Source: a virus
Length of the DNA: 24,220 nt
Virus record (IMG/VR): IMGVR_UViG_3300031952_001574
Location: 1 to 24,220 of that record
Reading direction: 5' to 3' (one strand)
In this document: positions 1 to 8,412 of the stretch, in pieces
Position numbering within the stretch: the stretch's first letter is position 1
Layout: the number at the start of each line of letters is the position of its first letter
The notes under the pieces: generated by a model
Database searches by the model: none
The model's input: the letters and a program-made list of their open reading frames with translations, nothing else
What the model was told of the DNA's origin: nothing
Position numbers and translations under genes: made by a program

Positions 1-380
1 ACTGGTGCAGATTCAATTTCTGAAAGCTGACGCTGTAGAGAATAATATTTTAGACGTAATAGTTCAGCCAGTTCCGCATCAGAATATTGTTCTATAGTCC
101 TAACTTCCACTGGAGTTTCCCGTTCTATTTTCAGAAGAGTACCTCTAGCAAAATGATTCTTATTCATTCTCCTAAGAAATAAGTCTTCCTTCTCCGACCA
201 AGTATCAATCCTACCCGATTCATCGTTTTTAGGATCACCATATAAAATAATTCCTTCAGGATTACCACTAAACGGGTTAAGTATATTTATATAGACCTTA
301 GCTAAAATGGTCTTTCTATACGTAGCGTAGGGATTACCTGCTTGCATAGCACTAAAAATTGCAGAATCACTGTTGTCCAT
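1..380 (-). CDS. Hypothetical phage protein downstream of the capsid gene (3' end outside window)
   Basis: The open frame starts at ATG 380-378 and reads without a stop to base 1, giving at least 126 residues beginning MDNSDSAIFSAMQAG. An AAAGGA Shine-Dalgarno site (387-392) lies about 6 nt upstream of the ATG, which supports this start. The visible part is mixed alpha/beta with a charged second half (DPKNDESGRIDTWSEKEDLF) and a probably helical stretch near the window edge (DAELAELLRLKYYSLQRQL). No signal peptide or membrane segment is visible. It is the first gene after the major capsid protein, where many phages encode head-completion, connector or neck proteins, but I do not recognise the family. 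It is separated from the capsid gene by 98 nt holding a strong hairpin, so its expression may be set apart from that of the capsid gene. Confidence 0.75.
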   Translation of the reverse strand, partial: MDNSDSAIFSAMQAGNPYATYRKTILAKVYINILNPFSGNPEGIILYGDPKNDESGRIDTWSEKEDLFLRRMNKNHFARGTLLKIERETPVEVRTIEQYSDAELAELLRLKYYSLQRQLSEIESAP

Positions 381-396
381 TCAAAATCCTTTCTTT

Positions 397-429
397 TATT
401 AGGGGAGGTTTCTTAGGCCTCCCCTAATA
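397..429 (-). terminator. Hairpin between capsid gene and next gene, possible terminator or processing site
   Basis: A perfect 12-bp inverted repeat (397-408 TATTAGGGGAGG, 418-429 CCTCCCCTAATA) encloses a 9-nt loop. It lies between the stop of the major capsid gene (479) and the start of the next gene (380). On the transcribed strand the stem is followed by TAAAAGAAAGG, not a T-run, so it lacks the U-tract of a classical intrinsic terminator. It may instead attenuate transcription or protect the 3' end of the abundant capsid mRNA. The flanking 428-474 is almost pure A/T. Confidence 0.55.
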
Positions 430-478
430 CTATATTATTTATTTATACTATATATTATATAATATAATATATTAGTTA

Positions 479-1399
479 CTAGAGGTTCCCAAGGACGAAA
501 ATCCCGTCTGCGTTATCAATCATCAAACCAAATTGACTAAATAAGTCCATGTGCCAATAAGGAGGAGTAGGCTCATTATCAGTCCATTCTTTAGACCTAG
601 GTTCACCGTAGGTAATGAATTCACCAACATTCTTACCAATGACAAGAACTTTGTCAACGGGCAGTAAAGCGGTGTAGTCATCGGGATTGTTCCAAATCTG
701 GTTGAGGGACACAATGGGAGCACCATAATATGAACCCAACCAACCATTTGTTAAAATCTGAGTTAGAACTTGCTGTGAAGTAGCTTCAATAACACCACCG
801 ACATAGGGGTTGGGCTGCCAAGCACCAAACGCCAAAATGGGGGTTAAAGCCGATCTCACGCCCACAATGGCCTTCACACCAGGGGTAGTCTGATTGATAA
901 AGTTAATAGCAGCTTCAAGACCAACCTGCGTAACACCAGCACCACCCATATTAAGGTAGTTATTGGGGGTATTAGCAGCCGTCCAAATTGTAGTTAAAGC
1001 AGTAAAAACTTTATTCATATAATAATCTTTCAACTTAGCCATAGCTTCAGCACGAAGTGATTCTACAGTACCAAGTTCACCAGATTCGAGCTCCCACTCA
1101 TTTGCCAAAATTCCGACAATAGCGGCGTCTAAGACATAATTGATTCTTTCCACGATTGTAACTTCTGATTTCAAACCAATCGAGCCAGGTACCCAAGTCC
1201 AGACTTTGATGCCCTTGCGAATCTTTTTAACCAGAGAATCCCCAGGTTTCAAAGAACGGGTATCAAGAATCTGATCCATGATATCAGTTGCAATATGATT
1301 TGGTTGAATATACTCAACAATCATCTCAGCTAAAGCATCTCTGCGTTTTGAATCCTTCATTAAGCTGGCGATTGCTTCCTTTACTTTTGTATCTTCCAT
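479..1399 (-). CDS. Major capsid protein, HK97-fold-like
   Basis: This 306-residue protein is the probable shell subunit. It lies two genes after a protease/scaffold-like gene, the standard place for an HK97-type major capsid protein. Family-like features are a helical N-terminal region with many charged residues (1-60), a Gly/Ala-rich middle (about 155-235), and a C-terminal block in which VDKVLVIGKNVGEFITYGEP is followed by a W-rich stretch and a final beta segment (FSQFGLMIDNADGIFVLGNL). Such ends are typical of the P-domain of these capsid proteins. The N terminus has no long delta-domain; scaffolding is probably supplied by the C-terminal half of the gene at 2022-2996. The start has GGAGGA upstream, with a rather long spacing. 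The identification rests mainly on gene order and overall sequence character. Confidence 0.8.
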   Translation of the reverse strand: MEDTKVKEAIASLMKDSKRRDALAEMIVEYIQPNHIATDIMDQILDTRSLKPGDSLVKKIRKGIKVWTWVPGSIGLKSEVTIVERINYVLDAAIVGILANEWELESGELGTVESLRAEAMAKLKDYYMNKVFTALTTIWTAANTPNNYLNMGGAGVTQVGLEAAINFINQTTPGVKAIVGVRSALTPILAFGAWQPNPYVGGVIEATSQQVLTQILTNGWLGSYYGAPIVSLNQIWNNPDDYTALLPVDKVLVIGKNVGEFITYGEPRSKEWTDNEPTPPYWHMDLFSQFGLMIDNADGIFVLGNL

Positions 1400-1425
1400 T
1401 TTCTTTTTAATCCTCCGAAATAATA

Positions 1426-2004
1426 TTAGTCAAACGTCTGTATGGTCAACGCACCATTGCTAGCTTCCCAATGGATAGTGAAACCAACAACTCTTTCATC
1501 CATAGTAGCTTGGTACATAGGTTTACCCATATCAAAGGGGCCATCTTGAGCAAAATTAGCTATGATAACAGGTGCACCAGGGAAGTGCAGAGCAGGGTTG
1601 TCAATGTAACAGCCAGAAAGCAGAGTAAAGACACCTTCTGCCATACCCAAAGAGGGCACACCACTAGGGATGGTCATGCAGTTCTCATTACCTGGATAGG
1701 TCAACATAACCGCAGCCGCCCAAGGTGCATTGGCAGCAGTACCAAAACCCTGTCTAGTTGAGAAAACCGGATGGGGCATTGGATACAAGAGGGGAGTGGG
1801 TCTGTTGTTAACAGCCCAAACAATAATATATCTGGCTCTATTAGCTTCCTCAGCCGTAAGTGGTCTACGCCACCCAGGTAAGTCCACATTAGAACCAAAA
1901 TCATAATCCCAACCATGCTGCACAAAAAGCCCAAACCGTCCTTCTACAACATTTTCTACTGGTACAAGTCCCCAAATTTGTTCACCGAGTCTATTAATCT
2001 CCAT
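1426..2004 (-). CDS. Putative head decoration / capsid-associated protein
   Basis: A 192-residue protein encoded between the protease/scaffold gene and the major capsid gene, the position held by head decoration or stabilising proteins in many phages. The start ATG (2004) follows GGAGG with 8 nt spacing. The sequence is rich in Pro, Gly, Trp and aromatic residues, has no evident coiled coil or membrane segment, and looks like a compact beta-rich domain (for example VVGFTIHWEASNGALTIQTF at the end). I do not recognise the family. The role is inferred from position and length only. A minor capsid or fibre-attachment protein is possible. Confidence 0.6.
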   Translation of the reverse strand: MEINRLGEQIWGLVPVENVVEGRFGLFVQHGWDYDFGSNVDLPGWRRPLTAEEANRARYIIVWAVNNRPTPLLYPMPHPVFSTRQGFGTAANAPWAAAVMLTYPGNENCMTIPSGVPSLGMAEGVFTLLSGCYIDNPALHFPGAPVIIANFAQDGPFDMGKPMYQATMDERVVGFTIHWEASNGALTIQTFD

Positions 2005-2021
2005 TATAAATCCTCCAAAAT

Positions 2022-2996
2022 TTACTTAGCCATTCGTAATGCCTGTCCGAGTTTCTTAGGATCATTATAATCCGTCATGTCACCCTTAAGATCAGGCAAA
2101 GGTTCGTGTTCTGAAGCAGTTTCAGTTTTAGCGGAAGCAGCAAATGAAACAAGTTCCTGCACCATAAAATCTAAAGCTTCTGAACTTAAACCTAACAGCA
2201 TTTCTTTATTATCTTTGAAAAAAGAGTCTTCTTTAGTAATACTAGAATCAGAAAACTTTTTCTTAATCTCATCTAATTTCTTAGCATCTTCCTGTTCCTT
2301 CACAATTGCAGCTTTAAACTGTCGCAATTCTTCAAGTTCTAACAAGGAGTTAGCCATTTCAGTTTTTGTATCAGTTAGAGTTTTCTCTAATTCAACAATT
2401 TTTCCTTTCAATTCTTCATCTTCCATTTTGATATTTGTATCCTCCGAATTAGTTTTTCTGTCTGTGGAGGCTACAGAGAGGATTTGTGTTCTACCCTGAT
2501 AAGCTGGCATACCTACCAAAGTCGCAGCTCTAAGAGTAGTATTCTTCATCTCTGTTATTCCATCCTCAGTAACATTCTCATCAGTATAGTAGATTTCCCA
2601 GGACAGATTCAGAGGTACACCTTTTGCATGGTTTTCTTTAATCAGCTTTATTTCATCTGGTTTTTCTTCAGACCATATAGCTGCTAAACCAAGTATCTTA
2701 TTACCCAATTTTTTCAGGTTAGAAATAACACCTATGGGTGTAGTACCGTCATGTCCTTCAGAAATCTCTCCTGCACCCATCTTAATAGGTGCAAGGAAAC
2801 CAGTTCTAATTAGATTATCAAATTCTTCCAATGGCACACGCTTTTTATTAGCGTTTGGTTGGTCATCAGTCAAAATGAATTTAATCCAGTTATAACTAGG
2901 ATTGGATGCTACTGATGCAAATTCCTCCCCTTCAGTTGTTTCCTTTTCTATAAATTCAAATGTTGAATTTAAAACAAGTTTGTCATCGTTTACCAT
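2022..2996 (-). CDS. Prohead maturation protease-like protein fused to a scaffold domain
   Basis: A 324-residue protein with two parts. Residues about 1-185 resemble phage prohead proteases: a G-H-D motif (GEISEGHDGTTPIGVISNL), then LNLSWEIYY and TLRAATLVGMPAYQGRTQIL, a pattern of His, Ser and beta strands near the end of such domains. Residues about 190-324 are highly charged and likely coiled coil (DEELKGKIVELEKTLTDTKT onwards), ending in an acidic linker and a helical tail, as in scaffolding domains. A protease-scaffold fusion is a known arrangement and fits the position between portal and capsid genes. The start at 2996 has GAGG 8 nt upstream. An internal ATG at 2426 sits exactly at the junction of the two parts and could make a free scaffold. 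The catalytic triad cannot be assigned with confidence by eye. Confidence 0.7.
   Translation of the reverse strand: MVNDDKLVLNSTFEFIEKETTEGEEFASVASNPSYNWIKFILTDDQPNANKKRVPLEEFDNLIRTGFLAPIKMGAGEISEGHDGTTPIGVISNLKKLGNKILGLAAIWSEEKPDEIKLIKENHAKGVPLNLSWEIYYTDENVTEDGITEMKNTTLRAATLVGMPAYQGRTQILSVASTDRKTNSEDTNIKMEDEELKGKIVELEKTLTDTKTEMANSLLELEELRQFKAAIVKEQEDAKKLDEIKKKFSDSSITKEDSFFKDNKEMLLGLSSEALDFMVQELVSFAASAKTETASEHEPLPDLKGDMTDYNDPKKLGQALRMAK
2439..2445 (-). promoter_or_regulatory. Possible internal ribosome binding site for a nested scaffold start
   Basis: GGAGGAT lies inside the protease/scaffold gene, 14 nt before an in-frame ATG at 2426-2424 that begins MEDEELKG, the first residues of the coiled-coil part. 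A product from there would be 134 residues. The spacing is longer than usual, so use of this start is uncertain. Confidence 0.3.
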
Positions 2997-3011
2997 CTTG
3001 ATTTCCTCATT

Positions 3012-3039
3012 GAAGAGAAATAAAATAATATTTCTCTTC
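3012..3039 (-). other. Hairpin in the gap between portal and protease genes
   Basis: A perfect 9-bp inverted repeat (GAAGAGAAA at 3012-3020, TTTCTCTTC at 3031-3039) has a 10-nt A/T loop. It lies in the 85-nt gap just upstream of the protease ribosome binding site. No T-run follows on the transcribed strand, so it is more likely a processing, stability or translation-control structure than a terminator. Confidence 0.4.
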
Positions 3040-3081
3040 TATTATTATTATAACATAAAGTTTAGTTCTGTATATAAAGTA

Positions 3082-4650
3082 CTACTCTTTAGTAGTCTTT
3101 TCCTTAGCTTTATTATCATTATTAGGATTACTGCCCTTATTTTGGTCTTGAGGAGAGGCATTGTTATCAGGTTGACGACTATTAGGTAACGGTGCAAATT
3201 CTGCAATACCAGAATCTTTCAAATCTTTTTCCTCTTCAAGTCTCTTCTCAATCTCATCTTCCCAGTTATAGCCAAGCAGTTCTGCATAAGAAGCCCTAGA
3301 TAAGTTACCAGATTGATATAGCTGTGTAATTGATGCCATAAAAGTAGCGTACTCTGCTAACTGTAGTGGTCTGAATCTAATTATGGGGGCTGATTTGAAA
3401 TTATTCAATTTAGTAATTTGTTTAGAAACATAGTTGAGAATTACTAATATTTTAGCTCTAAGTGTTTCCATAGTCTTTACAGGACTAGAAGTAGCATAGG
3501 ATGCATCTGAAGCTTGTGAACGTTCTGCCTCACCAGTAATTAGAATTCTAGGAAAACCTAGTGCTACAAGAATATCATCATTAACACTCTTATATTTTTC
3601 TGTATTTAACAATGCATCAGTAGGAGGGTATTTCCAATCTATCTGTAGTGTATGGTTAGCAAACAACTGGAAGATTCTATCTATATTCTTATTAGAACCA
3701 TCTCTCCAGAGCAACTGCTGTTTGATGGCAGTAAAAGCTTCTTTGTCATCCTCTGTAATAGGAAAGTCTTTATCACCAAGTCTTACTAACATGATAGCAC
3801 TAATAACTCTAGCAGCAATAGAATAATCCATTCGTCTAAGATTTCTCTTTTGTTTCATAGCTTCCAACGCTGCATACAAATAAGGTGTAGGATAAGCAGA
3901 GTCCGTAGTAACCCTTCTTCTGATAACAAGACTAGGGTCTATGTCAAGTAAAATATCTCTCTCACCTGCTTTTACTTTGGCTACAAATTCTGGATAGTAA
4001 GTAAGCAATTTCTGATATAACACTGGGTCTTTTGTACCATCTGGATAAACACCACCATGTAGAATGAAAGCAATCAAATCTTCAGGTATATGTACAAAAT
4101 AAGAGGGGGTATCAGAAAGTATTGTTTTATTAACAGTTATTGTAGTGGGATCACGCACCCACATGCTAACTGGTAACATTAATGTTTCGTACTTCTTAAT
4201 ACCTAAATCCTTTACCTTAGTCTTGTCTACAGGCCCAAACTTAATCTCCGGTACTACCAAACCCGAGATTAAATATTCTAGAGCCAGTTGTTCTGAGAAT
4301 TCTCTTAGTTGATCCTTTATACTTAAGAACACTCTGAATTCATTATCTGATAGACCATTCTTATTGAATATAAGATCACTAATAGAAATATCAATTATCT
4401 TATTAATAATGGTAGCAGCAAATGGTTCCTTTCTGTAGAAAAATCTGCACATTGCTACTATCTTTTTAAAATCATCGTCCTTCGGTAAGTCCAGTTTATC
4501 CACATCATCTGGAGAATATGGATAATCCATACTTCCTGGTAAGAAAGAAAATGTAGCCTGTGCTAATCTAACTGGGGTAGTAGCCAGCTTTGTAGTCAGC
4601 AAGACCTCACTCTCTTTTACAATAGTATTATCCTTCAATTCGTTATCCAT
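3082..4650 (-). CDS. Portal protein
   Basis: A 522-residue protein, the usual size of a portal subunit, directly between the large terminase and the protease/scaffold. Twelve copies would form the ring through which DNA enters and leaves the head. Portal-like features are an N-terminal region leading into helices (FKKIVAMCRFFYRKEPFAAT), a central region with short beta segments and aromatic residues, and a long helical C-terminal part (MKTLR/ETLRAKILVILNYVSKQI region, about 390-470) that would form the stem/wing helices. It ends in a hydrophilic Asn/Pro/Gln/Lys tail. A GGAG site 5 nt before ATG 4650 fixes the start, 11 nt after the terminase stop. The assignment comes from order, size and general sequence character; I cannot name the exact portal family. 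Confidence 0.82.
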   Translation of the reverse strand: MDNELKDNTIVKESEVLLTTKLATTPVRLAQATFSFLPGSMDYPYSPDDVDKLDLPKDDDFKKIVAMCRFFYRKEPFAATIINKIIDISISDLIFNKNGLSDNEFRVFLSIKDQLREFSEQLALEYLISGLVVPEIKFGPVDKTKVKDLGIKKYETLMLPVSMWVRDPTTITVNKTILSDTPSYFVHIPEDLIAFILHGGVYPDGTKDPVLYQKLLTYYPEFVAKVKAGERDILLDIDPSLVIRRRVTTDSAYPTPYLYAALEAMKQKRNLRRMDYSIAARVISAIMLVRLGDKDFPITEDDKEAFTAIKQQLLWRDGSNKNIDRIFQLFANHTLQIDWKYPPTDALLNTEKYKSVNDDILVALGFPRILITGEAERSQASDASYATSSPVKTMETLRAKILVILNYVSKQITKLNNFKSAPIIRFRPLQLAEYATFMASITQLYQSGNLSRASYAELLGYNWEDEIEKRLEEEKDLKDSGIAEFAPLPNSRQPDNNASPQDQNKGSNPNNDNKAKEKTTKE

Positions 4651-4661
4651 AATCTCTCCAT

Positions 4662-6221
4662 TTAAATGATCCAGACTGGCTGGAATAGTTTCTTCTTTCC
4701 ACTAGTAGATAATATATAATCATTAGCCATGTAATAAGCAAAAGAAGCACATAGTAAAGCACCTGTAAAATGGTCTTCTCCTCTTTTGCCACCCTTAAGA
4801 GTTAGAGTTTTATATGCTATATCTCCCGAAGGGTTCTTAGTGTAAGTCATTCTTTCCAGTTCTGAGATCATTTCTGTATCTGTACTTGAAAATATTACTT
4901 TATGATTATTAACATAGTCTTGTAAAATAGAAATAGCAAAAGGTTTCGTCTTAGACTTTAGTTCTTCTCCGTCATTATTGAAACCCATAGAGGTATATGT
5001 TGAGAAGTCTACAGGAGTGATTTTCTTCTTATAGTCTTTATGAAGATAATCCCTATCGTCTGTCAGATGCTGTATCAAGGAAATACCCTGTCCACCAGCA
5101 CCTTTATCTACTCCTATCAAAGCAGGTTCAAACTTTGAATCTAATAAGTCTATTAGTTTTTCCTGTATAGGATAGGACACTTTATCTAGTCTAATCTTAC
5201 CATGAAATTTAATTCGTCCATAATCATCTAAATCTAATATCCATATTGCTGTAGGTTCTGTATAACCCAAGTCAACGCCTATAATTGCTCTATGGGATTT
5301 GTTTGCCAAACCTGGGAAGGTAGCAATTCTACTCACATATTCATTTATATTATCCTGAAATACAGTCCCATTCATAGTAAGTTTGTATACAGGGTAGTTA
5401 CCAATTTCCATCATACTTCTATCAAATAGTGCATAGACTGGTCTACCATGTTTTCCTAACACAAAGTGGGTAAAATCTTCTGAATCTTCTCCACCATATT
5501 GTTCTACAGCATGTTGTCTATCTAATTCAGTAAATCTAGGATTTTCAAATGCACTAACTCTGTGTTTAGTATAAGAAGAGTTCTCTTGGTCACAATGAAA
5601 CAGTACATTGTTCTCTCTTAGACCCGTAGGTACACCAGCCACTACTTCTCTATAACCCTGTACGAAAGTGTTCAAGTCTGGTTGCATCTCTTGAAATGCT
5701 GACCAAGGAAAATAACCTGCCTCTTCTACAAGTATAATAGGTGTATGTAAACCAATTAGATTAGCACCAGTACCAGTTTGTCCAGCAATACGACATAGCA
5801 ACATCATTTGATTCAATAGTTTTAAAGAATAGTCACTAGCATTAATACCAGAATTTACTGGAATGAAGTGCTTTAGAAAAGAGTTTGATCTAAATTGTCT
5901 GACTAAATTCTCCCATACTGGTTGTAAATGTACTTTAGAAGGTGTAGCGAAGAGTACATAGTTATCAGGAAATAGTTTATATATCAACATCCAAACTATC
6001 AAAGAACTTAACGATACCGTTTTACCTATAGCCCTGGCCGTACACTCTACCTGAAAAGGATTGAAATCACACAACATTTCTTTCTGATAGTATGTAAATA
6101 GAAACTCCTCATCATCTTTTCTTTTATCAAAGTTATAGATGAATTCACAGGCCAAAACCGGATTTCTCATAATCTCATAGAAGATTAAATCTTCCTGACT
6201 AGTTTTTTCTATTAATGGCAT
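4662..6221 (-). CDS. terL: Terminase large subunit (packaging ATPase and nuclease)
   Basis: This 519-residue protein powers DNA packaging and cuts the concatemer. The ATPase domain shows a Walker A motif at about 61-70 (TARAIGKTVS), a hydrophobic strand VLFATPS at 89-95, and Walker B plus catalytic glutamate at 162-168 (IILVEEA). The C-terminal RNase H-like nuclease shows its acidic strands at about 313-320 (IIGVDLGY, Asp317), 368-375 (LIGVDKGA, Asp372) and a late Asp in GEDHFTGALL. Length and domain order are normal. The start codon overlaps the upstream stop by 1 nt (TAATG), so translation is probably coupled to the small BppU-like gene. No small terminase subunit is visible in the window. 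Confidence 0.95.
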   Translation of the reverse strand: MPLIEKTSQEDLIFYEIMRNPVLACEFIYNFDKRKDDEEFLFTYYQKEMLCDFNPFQVECTARAIGKTVSLSSLIVWMLIYKLFPDNYVLFATPSKVHLQPVWENLVRQFRSNSFLKHFIPVNSGINASDYSLKLLNQMMLLCRIAGQTGTGANLIGLHTPIILVEEAGYFPWSAFQEMQPDLNTFVQGYREVVAGVPTGLRENNVLFHCDQENSSYTKHRVSAFENPRFTELDRQHAVEQYGGEDSEDFTHFVLGKHGRPVYALFDRSMMEIGNYPVYKLTMNGTVFQDNINEYVSRIATFPGLANKSHRAIIGVDLGYTEPTAIWILDLDDYGRIKFHGKIRLDKVSYPIQEKLIDLLDSKFEPALIGVDKGAGGQGISLIQHLTDDRDYLHKDYKKKITPVDFSTYTSMGFNNDGEELKSKTKPFAISILQDYVNNHKVIFSSTDTEMISELERMTYTKNPSGDIAYKTLTLKGGKRGEDHFTGALLCASFAYYMANDYILSTSGKKKLFQPVWII

Positions 6222-6541
6222 TAACTGTCCTCAACATTAAAAGTAACCCAATTAGAATACCAATGACCAGCAAGACCAAAGGTAAGTTCAATTTGCATTT
6301 TGCATGGACCAGCTACAGTAATATCACCTAGTTTAAGTACATATCTTATTCTACCATCTGTACCGTCTGTATAGAATGTACCCATTACAGATTTAATAGG
6401 TGTGTTATACTGTTGCAACCAAATCTTAATAATTGTAACAGTAGAAAGATTAACTATCATAGAATTATTATTTACTAATTCTGTAACAGTTATATCTAAT
6501 ATTGTACCCCAATCATTTACTTTAATTAGTGTTTCTGACAT
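6221..6541 (-). CDS. Small Ig-like structural protein resembling the BppU N-terminal domain
   Basis: A 106-residue all-beta protein. Its pattern (an opening xGxxLxIxVTxL strand, a hydrophobic NLSTVTIIKIWLQ strand, then TDGTDGRIRYVLKLGDITVAGPCKMQIEL and a closing NWVTFNVE strand) resembles the N-terminal Ig-like domain of baseplate upper proteins such as BppU (DUF2479 type) found at the head of host-recognition proteins. The start has GAGGT upstream. It lies between the serine-repeat fibre gene and the terminase, and its stop overlaps the terminase start. It may be an attachment module for the fibres. The similarity is recognised by eye, so a generic phage Ig-like domain is an alternative. Confidence 0.6.
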   Translation of the reverse strand: MSETLIKVNDWGTILDITVTELVNNNSMIVNLSTVTIIKIWLQQYNTPIKSVMGTFYTDGTDGRIRYVLKLGDITVAGPCKMQIELTFGLAGHWYSNWVTFNVEDS

Positions 6542-6557
6542 AATTTTACCTCAAACC

Positions 6558-8411
6558 TTATATAGTAACTTTAAAAGATTTATTTCGTATTATAGACATT
6601 TCCCAACTCTTATGATTGGTTATTTCTACAATAAAGTATTTTATTCTAACTGGTGCACCGGGAGGAGCACTAGGAGATGAACTGACAGAAGAACTTATTG
6701 AAGCAGAGATACTAGCTGAAGCAGAGGCTGATATGCTGGCACTGATTGATGGAGAAGCACTTACGCTAGCACTGATACTAGCAGATGTAGACGCTGATAC
6801 ACTGGCTGAGATAGAGGCAGAAACACTAGCAGACTCTGAAGCACTAATAGAAGGACTAGCAGATACGCTAGCTGAGATAGATGCACTTATTGACTCACTG
6901 ATACTAGCAGATATAGAAGCTGAAGCAGATGCACTGATAGAAGCCGATACTGAAGATGATATGGACGCACTAATAGAAGGTGAGGCTGAAACAGAAGCAC
7001 TAATAGAAGGTGAGGCACTTATAGAGGCAGAGATACTTACAGAGGCACTAACACTAGCTGAGATACTAGGTGAAGCGGATATACTTGCTGATATACTTGG
7101 AGAAGCAGAAACACTAGCTGAGATTGATGGACTGGCTGAAATTGATGCAGAGATAGAGGCTGATATACTAGGACTAGCAGAAACACTAGCACTAATAGAA
7201 GGAGATGCACTAACGCTTGCACTAATTGATGGACTAGCACTAACAGAACTAGAAATACTTGCACTTATACTAGAAGATAAACTAGCACTAACAGACGCTG
7301 AAACACTAACTCCAATACTAGGTGAAGAACTAACACTAGAAGAAATAGATGGAGAGGCAGAGACACTGGCACTAACGGAAACACTTACAGATGCTGAGAT
7401 TGACAGGCTGGCTGAAACGGATGATGATACGCTTGCTGAAACTGAAGCACTTATAGATGGAGACGCTGATATACTTGCACTTATGCTAGTAGAAACAGAA
7501 GCAGAAATACTTAGAGAAGCTGAAACAGACACAGATATAGAAGCAGATATAGAAGCAGATATACTTGCTGAAATACTAGCTGATACTGAAGCACTGACAG
7601 AAACCCCAATACTCGGAGACGAACTAACACTAGAACTAATGCTGGGACTGGCACTAATAGATGCACTAACGGAGGTAGATATACTAGATGATACACTAGC
7701 CGAAATACTTAAACTAGCACTAACGGAAGCTGATACACTAGCAGATATGCTGGCACTGATCGAAGGAGATGCGGATATACTTGCAGATATGGAAGAAGAT
7801 ACACTAGCACTTATGCTTGGAGAAGCGCTTACTGATGCAGAGATACTAGCTGAGATACTAGCTGATACACTAGTACCTACACTTGGAGAAGCACTAACAC
7901 TGGAGCTAATACTAGGTGAAGCTGATACAGAAGATGATATGCTAGCACTTATGGAGGCACTAACAGAGGCACTGATACTTGGACTAGCACTGACACTAGA
8001 AGAAATACTGGCAGATACTGAAGCACTTATACTTTCACTGACTGATGCAGAAATTGAAATACTGGCAGAAACAGAAGAACTTACAGATGCTGATACACTG
8101 GAACTAATACTTGGTGATGCAGAAACAGAGGCTGAGATGGATTCACTGATGCTTGCAGAAATACTAGGAGATGCTGATACAGATGTGGATACAGACGCAG
8201 AAATGCTGGCTGAAATACTTGGTGAAGCACTTACAGAAGAGGATACTGATACACTAGCACTAGAACTAGCTGAGATTGATGGACTGGCTGAAATACTTGG
8301 ACTTGCACTAGAAGATGCAGATATAGACGCACTAATACTGATACTAGCACTGATACTAGATATCTGTCCCCAAGTTATTTCCCAACAATCTGTTCTAAGA
8401 TTTACTGTCAT
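6558..8411 (-). CDS. Serine-alternating repeat fibre or stalk protein
   Basis: A 617-residue protein. Residues 1-17 ([17 protein letters not shown]) form a short head. Residues about 18-581 are an uninterrupted low-complexity tract in which every second residue is serine and the residues between are Ala, Ile, Val and Pro, with occasional Leu, Glu, Thr or Gly. The end (about 582-617, [20 protein letters not shown] onwards) is a small beta-type tail rich in Lys. The start at 8411 overlaps closely with the upstream stop (TAATATG), so translation is probably coupled. Serine is encoded by both AGY and TCN codons throughout, which argues for selection on the protein. It belongs with the fibre genes upstream. 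I infer a stalk or mucin-like surface protein; it has no enzymatic motif. Confidence 0.75.
   Translation of the reverse strand: MTVNLRTDCWEITWGQISSISASISISASISASSSASPSISASPSISASSSASVSVSSSVSASPSISASISASVSTSVSASPSISASISESISASVSASPSISSSVSASVSSSVSASISISASVSESISASVSASISSSVSASPSISASVSASISASISSSVSASPSISSSVSASPSVGTSVSASISASISASVSASPSISASVSSSISASISASPSISASISASVSASVSASLSISASVSSSISTSVSASISASPSISSSVSSSPSIGVSVSASVSASISASISASISASISVSVSASLSISASVSTSISASISASPSISASVSASVSSSVSASLSISASVSVSVSASVSASPSISSSVSSSPSIGVSVSASVSASLSSSISASISSSVSASPSISASVSASPSISASVSASPSISASISASISASPSISASVSASPSISASISASPSISASVSASVSISASISASPSISASVSASPSISASISSSVSASISASASASISASISESISASISASVSASPSISASESASVSASISASVSASTSASISASVSASPSISASISASASASISASISSSVSSSPSAPPGAPVRIKYFIVEITNHKSWEMSIIRNKSFKVTI
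6668..8360 (-). repeat. Low-complexity repeat tract encoding Ser-X dipeptides
   Basis: About 1.7 kb made of short degenerate repeats. An example is a 20-nt direct copy at 6967-6986 and 6997-7016, spaced 30 nt apart (10 codons). It encodes the serine-alternating region and shares words with the tracts at 9667-10317, 11755-12048 and 13185-13308. The opposite strand is also open across almost the whole length because of this composition. Confidence 0.9.
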
Positions 8412-8412
8412 A

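Noticed and set aside
428-474. Promoter in the A/T-only stretch after the capsid gene
   Set aside because: TATAAT-like words occur by chance many times in a pure A/T run, and no spaced -35 partner stands out.
3081-3096. Small hairpin (ACTACT, CTTT, AGTAGT) at the portal stop codon
   Set aside because: Only 6 bp, partly coding, and no T-run follows on the transcribed strand.
6668-8360. CRISPR array or tandem-repeat mobile element
   Set aside because: The repeats are short, degenerate and coding, without constant repeats and unique spacers, and no cas or transposase genes are present.
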